Source of the DNA: an uncultured Prevotellaceae bacterium
GTDB lineage: Bacteria; Bacteroidota; Bacteroidia; Bacteroidales; Bacteroidaceae
Assembly (NCBI GenBank): GCA_946403615.1
Contig: CAMJAO010000066.1
Coordinates: 1 to 9,339, forward strand
Direction: 5' to 3'
Length of the DNA: 9,339 nucleotides
The notes under the pieces are model-generated. The model was not told where the DNA came from. It ran no database searches and saw only the letters and a program-made list of their open reading frames with translations. This document shows, piece by piece, positions 5,799-9,339 of the stretch. How positions within the stretch are numbered: the stretch's first letter is position 1; every line of letters starts with the position of its first letter. Made by a program: the position numbers and the translations under genes.

Positions 5799-6599
5799 TT
5801 TAATCATCTCTCTCATGATTTCTGTCATGAGTGGCTGTGCTTTGTTGGCGGCTTCCTGCACCTCCTCGTGGCTCACAGCAACGGGCACATCGAAACCGCC
5901 CAAGTCGGTGATGATACTCACACCGAAGGTCTTGATGCCGCAATGATGGGCCACGATCACTTCCGGCACAGTACTCATGCCGATGGCGTCGCCTCCCATG
6001 ATGCGGTACATGCGGTATTCTGCGGGTGTCTCAAACGTGGGACCCTGAACCCCGACATATACGCCCTCCAACAGACGGATACCTTTCTCCGAGGCGATGC
6101 GGTGTGAACGGGCTATCAATTCGTGGTCGTAGGGCTCGTGCATATCGGGGAAACGTGGCCCCGTCGGGATATTCTTGCCGCGCAGGGGGTGTTCAGGGAA
6201 GAGGTTCAAGTGGTCGTTAATCACCATCAGATCACCTATCTTCATTTCGGGGTTCATGCCGCCTGCTGCATTACTTACAAACAATGTCTTGATGCCCAAC
6301 TCGTACATCACGCGCACGGGCATGGTCACCTCTTGCATCGTATAGCCTTCATAATAATGGAAACGGCCTTGCATAGCCAATATATCCACGCCGCCCAAAC
6401 GTCCGAAAATCAGTTTGCCGGCATGGCCTTCAACCGTCGATACGGGAAAGTTGGGGATATCGCTATAAGGTATCTCGTAAGTGTCAGTTATTTCTGAAAC
6501 TAATTGTCCGAGGCCGGTTCCCAGTATTATTGCCGTCTTTGGGCTTGTGGTCATCCTTTTTCTTAACCAGGATGCTGTCTCTTGAATTTTTTCGTACAT
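5778..6599 (-). CDS. punA: Purine nucleoside phosphorylase, trimeric (PNP-I) type
   Basis: It cleaves purine ribo- and deoxyribonucleosides with phosphate to base and (deoxy)ribose-1-phosphate (EC 2.4.2.1), cytoplasmic purine salvage. The 273-residue length fits the trimeric family. Motifs: ILGTGLG (25-31, phosphate loop, with Thr28 where the human enzyme has Ser33), VEGHAGKL (56-63), GRFHYYEGY (78-86), NAAGGMNP (110-117), GPRFPDM (147-153), VQGPTFETPAEYRM (184-197, Glu190 aligned to human Glu201), GMSTVPEVIVAHHCG (207-221) and SHEEVQEA (243-250, His244 aligned to human His257). At the base-specificity position (human Asn243) this protein has Asp232 in SIITDLGG. The N-terminus YEKIQETASWLRKRM matches the family's first helix and supports the start at 6599, although this makes it overlap the 3' end of lpxK by 116 bases. 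The last residues are encoded by the heptad array. Confidence 0.95.
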   Translation of the reverse strand: MYEKIQETASWLRKRMTTSPKTAIILGTGLGQLVSEITDTYEIPYSDIPNFPVSTVEGHAGKLIFGRLGGVDILAMQGRFHYYEGYTMQEVTMPVRVMYELGIKTLFVSNAAGGMNPEMKIGDLMVINDHLNLFPEHPLRGKNIPTGPRFPDMHEPYDHELIARSHRIASEKGIRLLEGVYVGVQGPTFETPAEYRMYRIMGGDAIGMSTVPEVIVAHHCGIKTFGVSIITDLGGFDVPVAVSHEEVQEAANKAQPLMTEIMREMIKGLRFEV

Positions 6600-7659
6600 A
6601 ACTTAAAATCTTATTGTTGAAAGTGGTCTCATGGTTTAATAAGAATTTGATTCGCACCGGCAACACATAGAGATGGCTCTTTACCTCCTCGCTCAGTCCG
6701 TTGGCGCAACGCAGTCGGGTCGCGTCTTTCTCCGTGGTGATGATAAGTTTGGGCGAGGGTAGGGCGGCAAATTGCCCGTTGATGGCTGTCACGTCGTCCT
6801 CGCTGAAATCATGGTGGTCGGGAAACGTCATCGGTGTAAAACGCGCGTCATAAGTGCTCAGGTCATTTTCCATCTGTTGGGGTGAAGCAATGCCTGTCAG
6901 CAACAACACATCATGGTTGCTGATATCACTGAGTGGTCGTGACTCTCCTCCCATAAACGGCTTCAACTCTCCGTAATCCAAACTGCTAAACAACAATGAC
7001 TGGTAAGCATACAAATCGAGCGCTTTTGATACAACACGATAATCGATGGGGTTGAGTGTCGGGGGGCATTTCGTCACAATCACTATGTCAGCGCGGTTCT
7101 TGCCGCTGACAGGCTCGCGCAGACGGCCGGCCGGCAACATCTTGTCATAAACTATCAACCGGTGGTAATCCACTAGCAGAATATTGATGCCGGGTTTCAC
7201 ATAGCGGTGTTGATAGGCGTCGTCAAGCAAAATCACATCAGTATTTTTCGTCTGCTCGTCGGTAGTCAGTCGCTCGATACCTTCGCAGCGCTTTTCTGCC
7301 ACGGCCACGTACACCGACGGATATTTCTGCTTCATCTGATAAGGCTCGTCACCGATGTCGGCCACCGTAGAGTTCTCGTCAGCCAGCAGGTAGCCTTTTG
7401 TTTGACGTTTATATCCGCGGCTTAAGACTGCCAGTTGCGCATCGTCTTTCATCAATTCGATGAGATATTCCACATGGGGGGTCTTGCCTGTGCCTCCTAC
7501 AGTGATATTGCCTACAGAAATAATCGGCACACTGAAACTCTTGCTCTTCAACACTCCCAGGTCGAAGAGTTTATTGCGGAATCTAACCCCAAGGCCATAA
7601 AGCCAACTTATGGGAAGCAGCCGCTTGTCTATCGATATCAGGTCACCTTCTGCAGACAT
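6484..7659 (-). CDS. lpxK: Tetraacyldisaccharide 4'-kinase (lipid A synthesis)
   Basis: LpxK phosphorylates the 4' position of the lipid A disaccharide precursor with ATP (EC 2.7.1.130), at the cytoplasmic face of the inner membrane. The 391 residues include an N-terminal hydrophobic/amphipathic segment (LLPISWLYGLGVRFRNKLFD, 14-33) for membrane contact. The P-loop is VGNITVGGTGKTP (49-61). Other motifs are LSRGYKR (79-85), IGDEPYQMK (102-110), LLDDAYQHR (144-152), LLPAGRLREP (174-183), TKCPP (196-200), LTGIASP (254-260), FPDHHDF (279-285) with the conserved His, and TTEKDATRL (308-316). All catalytic motifs are intact. The basic C-terminal tail after about residue 355 (SRDSILVKKKDDHKPK..) is encoded in the stretch shared with punA. 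The start at 7659 lies 95 bases after the sppA stop, in A/T-rich sequence without a Shine-Dalgarno sequence. No promoter of its own was seen. Confidence 0.95.
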   Translation of the reverse strand: MSAEGDLISIDKRLLPISWLYGLGVRFRNKLFDLGVLKSKSFSVPIISVGNITVGGTGKTPHVEYLIELMKDDAQLAVLSRGYKRQTKGYLLADENSTVADIGDEPYQMKQKYPSVYVAVAEKRCEGIERLTTDEQTKNTDVILLDDAYQHRYVKPGINILLVDYHRLIVYDKMLPAGRLREPVSGKNRADIVIVTKCPPTLNPIDYRVVSKALDLYAYQSLLFSSLDYGELKPFMGGESRPLSDISNHDVLLLTGIASPQQMENDLSTYDARFTPMTFPDHHDFSEDDVTAINGQFAALPSPKLIITTEKDATRLRCANGLSEEVKSHLYVLPVRIKFLLNHETTFNNKILSYVRKNSRDSILVKKKDDHKPKDGNNTGNRPRTISFRNN

Positions 7660-7717
7660 AATTATTATAACGCCTTCTTCAGGATATTCAGGTTATGGTT
7701 TTCCTATTATTAGGTAT

Positions 7718-7763
7718 ATTCTCTCACCTCCAACCTCTCACCTCTTACCTCTTTTTACCTCAC
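7718..7763 (-). repeat. Heptad repeat array across the 3' end of sppA
   Basis: Read on the minus strand, GTGAGGT contains the last sppA codon and the first base of its TAA stop. After four A it is followed by AGAGGTA, AGAGGTG, AGAGGTT, GGAGGTG and a partial AGAGAAT. The units share the (A/G)GAGGTN core, related to the GAGGTTT core of the array at 5757-5798. The array fills the first part of the 95-base sppA-lpxK gap. Confidence 0.7.
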
Positions 7764-9339
7764 ATTCAGGTAGAACGGTACACGAGCCTGAAGCACATGC
7801 TGTTTGTCCATGTTGCGAAGCAGCATCAGCCCGTCATAGTATTCACCCAGAACATTGCGCAGATTATCGTCGAGATAATTGCCTTTGTCCATACTGCCGA
7901 ACAACTGATCGGTCCAACTCTTCGGAGCAGGGTAACTCGAAGTGTGGTATTCGCTGAGCTTGGCCAGTGAAGCGGCTTTCTTCACAGCATCGTCAAGACC
8001 GCCTAACTGATCGACCAGTTTGTTCTTCAGCGCATCCTGTCCCAGCCATACACGTCCTTGGGCAATGGCCTCCACGTCTTCCACACTCATCTTACGGCCA
8101 GCGGCAACACGTGAGCGGAACAATTCATAACCGCGCTCTACGTAATTGTCCAGATAGGTCATCTCTTCTGCGTTGAAGGGGCGGGCCATGGTGCCGAAAG
8201 CACTGTTCTTGTTGGTCTTCACCTCGTCGAATTTCACACCCAGTTTCTCTGTCAGCAACTGGCTGGCGTCCGGGAACATACCGAAGATACCGATGCTGCC
8301 GGTCAGTGTTGTGGGCTCAGCCACAATCCAGTTGGAACCGCAACTGATATAATATCCACCTGATGCAGCCATGCCACCCATCGATACCACAACAGGCTTC
8401 TTCGCTTTCAGCATCTCTACTTGGTGCCATATCTGCTCAGAGGCGTACGCGCTGCCGCCGCCAGAGTTCACACGGAGCACCACGGCCTTCACGTCTTCAT
8501 CGTTCATCAGTTTCTCCAAATCCTTGCATACCACTTGGGCGTCAATCACATGCGAACTGGCTAAGCCCTGTGCGTCGCCGTCAACAATGTCACCATATGC
8601 ATAATAGACGGCAATCTCCTCACCTGTGCGTTTGCTCTTGGCATTGCTCATGTCGATAATGCCCACTTGGTTGATAAATTCGTCATCTTCCAATCCCAGT
8701 TGCTCCTTCACTTTCTTTTTCACCTCGTCGGTATAGAGCAAACCGTCTACCATCTTGTATTTCACATAGTTCTGCGGGTCCTCAAATGTAATCAGACGGT
8801 CGGCATAGGCATTCAGACTGTCAACGCTGATCTTACGGCTTTCCGACACCTCTTTTACCACATTCTCCCACAATCCGTTCACATAGGCGGTCACCTGCTC
8901 GCGATTGGAATCGCTCATCTGGTCGGCGGTGAACATCTCTGGCGCACTCTTATACGCACCAACCTTCGACAATTGCATCTTCACACCAAACTTGGCCATC
9001 AGGTCTTTCAGAAAGTATGGTTGTGATGCGATGCCGTGCCAGTCAATCTGACCAAGCGGGTTCAGATACACTTTGTCGGCAACGGATGCCAGATAATAAC
9101 TGCTTTGTGTATAAGTATCGGCGTATGCCACTATCCATTTGCCGGATTTCTTGAATTCTGACAATGCGTGACGCACTGCTTGTACCGATGCGTAGGAGTC
9201 GGCCGAGAATAACCCAGCTTCTATATATAGGCCTTTTACATTTTCATCATCTTTGGCCTTTCTGATGGCTGTCAACACATCGTCGAGACCTATTTCACCG
9301 CCCTGTCCGGTCAGACTCGATAATAGTGAGCTGCCCTCG
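7755..9339 (-). CDS. sppA: Signal peptide peptidase SppA, 67K type (5' partial)
   Basis: SppA is a membrane-bound serine/lysine protease (S49 family) facing the periplasm that degrades cleaved signal peptides. The frame runs off the end of the window: 527 residues are visible, and the codons between 9279 and 9338 continue the protein (..GLDDV before LTAIRKA), so the GTG at 9278 is internal and not the start. About 60 N-terminal residues, including the expected membrane helix, are missing; the family is about 590 residues. It has the two tandem S49 repeats of the long type. The first carries the catalytic Lys in VGAYKSAPEMF (codon 8949-8951). The second carries the nucleophile Ser in MAASGGYY (codon 8361-8363), followed by PTTLTGSIGIFG. 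It is the first gene in the window of the sppA-lpxK-punA-thiL series. The C-terminus is complete, ending ..FYLNVR at TAA 7757-7755. Confidence 0.95.
   Translation of the reverse strand, partial: EGSSLLSSLTGQGGEIGLDDVLTAIRKAKDDENVKGLYIEAGLFSADSYASVQAVRHALSEFKKSGKWIVAYADTYTQSSYYLASVADKVYLNPLGQIDWHGIASQPYFLKDLMAKFGVKMQLSKVGAYKSAPEMFTADQMSDSNREQVTAYVNGLWENVVKEVSESRKISVDSLNAYADRLITFEDPQNYVKYKMVDGLLYTDEVKKKVKEQLGLEDDEFINQVGIIDMSNAKSKRTGEEIAVYYAYGDIVDGDAQGLASSHVIDAQVVCKDLEKLMNDEDVKAVVLRVNSGGGSAYASEQIWHQVEMLKAKKPVVVSMGGMAASGGYYISCGSNWIVAEPTTLTGSIGIFGMFPDASQLLTEKLGVKFDEVKTNKNSAFGTMARPFNAEEMTYLDNYVERGYELFRSRVAAGRKMSVEDVEAIAQGRVWLGQDALKNKLVDQLGGLDDAVKKAASLAKLSEYHTSSYPAPKSWTDQLFGSMDKGNYLDDNLRNVLGEYYDGLMLLRNMDKQHVLQARVPFYLNVR

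Noticed and set aside
7755..9278. GTG at 9278 as the sppA start
   Set aside because: In-frame codons from 9338 to 9279 continue SppA-like sequence (GLDDV before LTAIRKA), and the expected membrane helix is missing, so the start lies beyond the window.
1..9339. A novel defence, mobile or biosynthetic system
   Set aside because: No transposase, integrase, toxin-antitoxin, nuclease, reverse transcriptase or secondary-metabolite gene is seen. All long frames fit core-genome families except the low-complexity protein at the left edge.

Overview
The window looks like a chromosomal segment of a member of the Bacteroidales, most likely in the Prevotella group. Three things point there. The proteins resemble Bacteroidales families. 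Recognisable promoters fit the Bacteroidetes consensus (TTG or TTTG, about 20 bases, TAnnTTTG). Start codons are preceded by A/T-rich stretches without a Shine-Dalgarno sequence. The species assignment is inference from sequence style; no database comparison was possible.

Layout. Positions 1-611 (+) hold the 3' part of a gene for a low-complexity protein, with a Trp/Tyr/Gly-rich part followed by a Ser/Gly/Arg-rich part. Positions 672-2234 (+) encode a complete outer-membrane beta-barrel of the OmpP1/FadL type. A 397-base gap follows, with an orphan consensus promoter, about 100 bases of leader-like sequence, a strong intrinsic terminator (candidate small RNA), and a second hairpin that ends the converging minus-strand gene. 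All remaining genes are on the minus strand. In transcription order they are sppA (9339-7755, 5' end outside the window), lpxK (7659-6484), punA (6599-5778), thiL (5753-4686), a secreted TonB C-terminal-domain protein (4606-4115), and a secreted CE1-type esterase (3885-2632).

How the genes relate. sppA-lpxK-punA-thiL reads as a housekeeping cluster: clearance of membrane peptides, lipid A 4'-phosphorylation, purine nucleoside phosphorolysis, and synthesis of thiamine diphosphate. These genes share a transcription direction rather than a pathway. lpxK and punA overlap by 116 bases in different frames, so they are almost certainly co-transcribed. The sppA/lpxK and punA/thiL junctions carry short arrays of 7-base repeats that contain the stop codon of the upstream gene. 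The TonB-domain protein has its own candidate promoter. The esterase is probably a separate unit ending in a 14-bp stem hairpin.

No defence system, mobile element, CRISPR array, tRNA or rRNA was seen, and most of the window is conserved core genome. The points that merit a second look are the candidate small RNA, the Pro/Gly/Arg-rich insertion inside the esterase catalytic domain, the heptad arrays, a perfect 30-bp palindrome, an Asp at a specificity-determining position in the purine nucleoside phosphorylase, and the aromatic/glycine low-complexity protein. I did not find a convincing undescribed multi-gene system.
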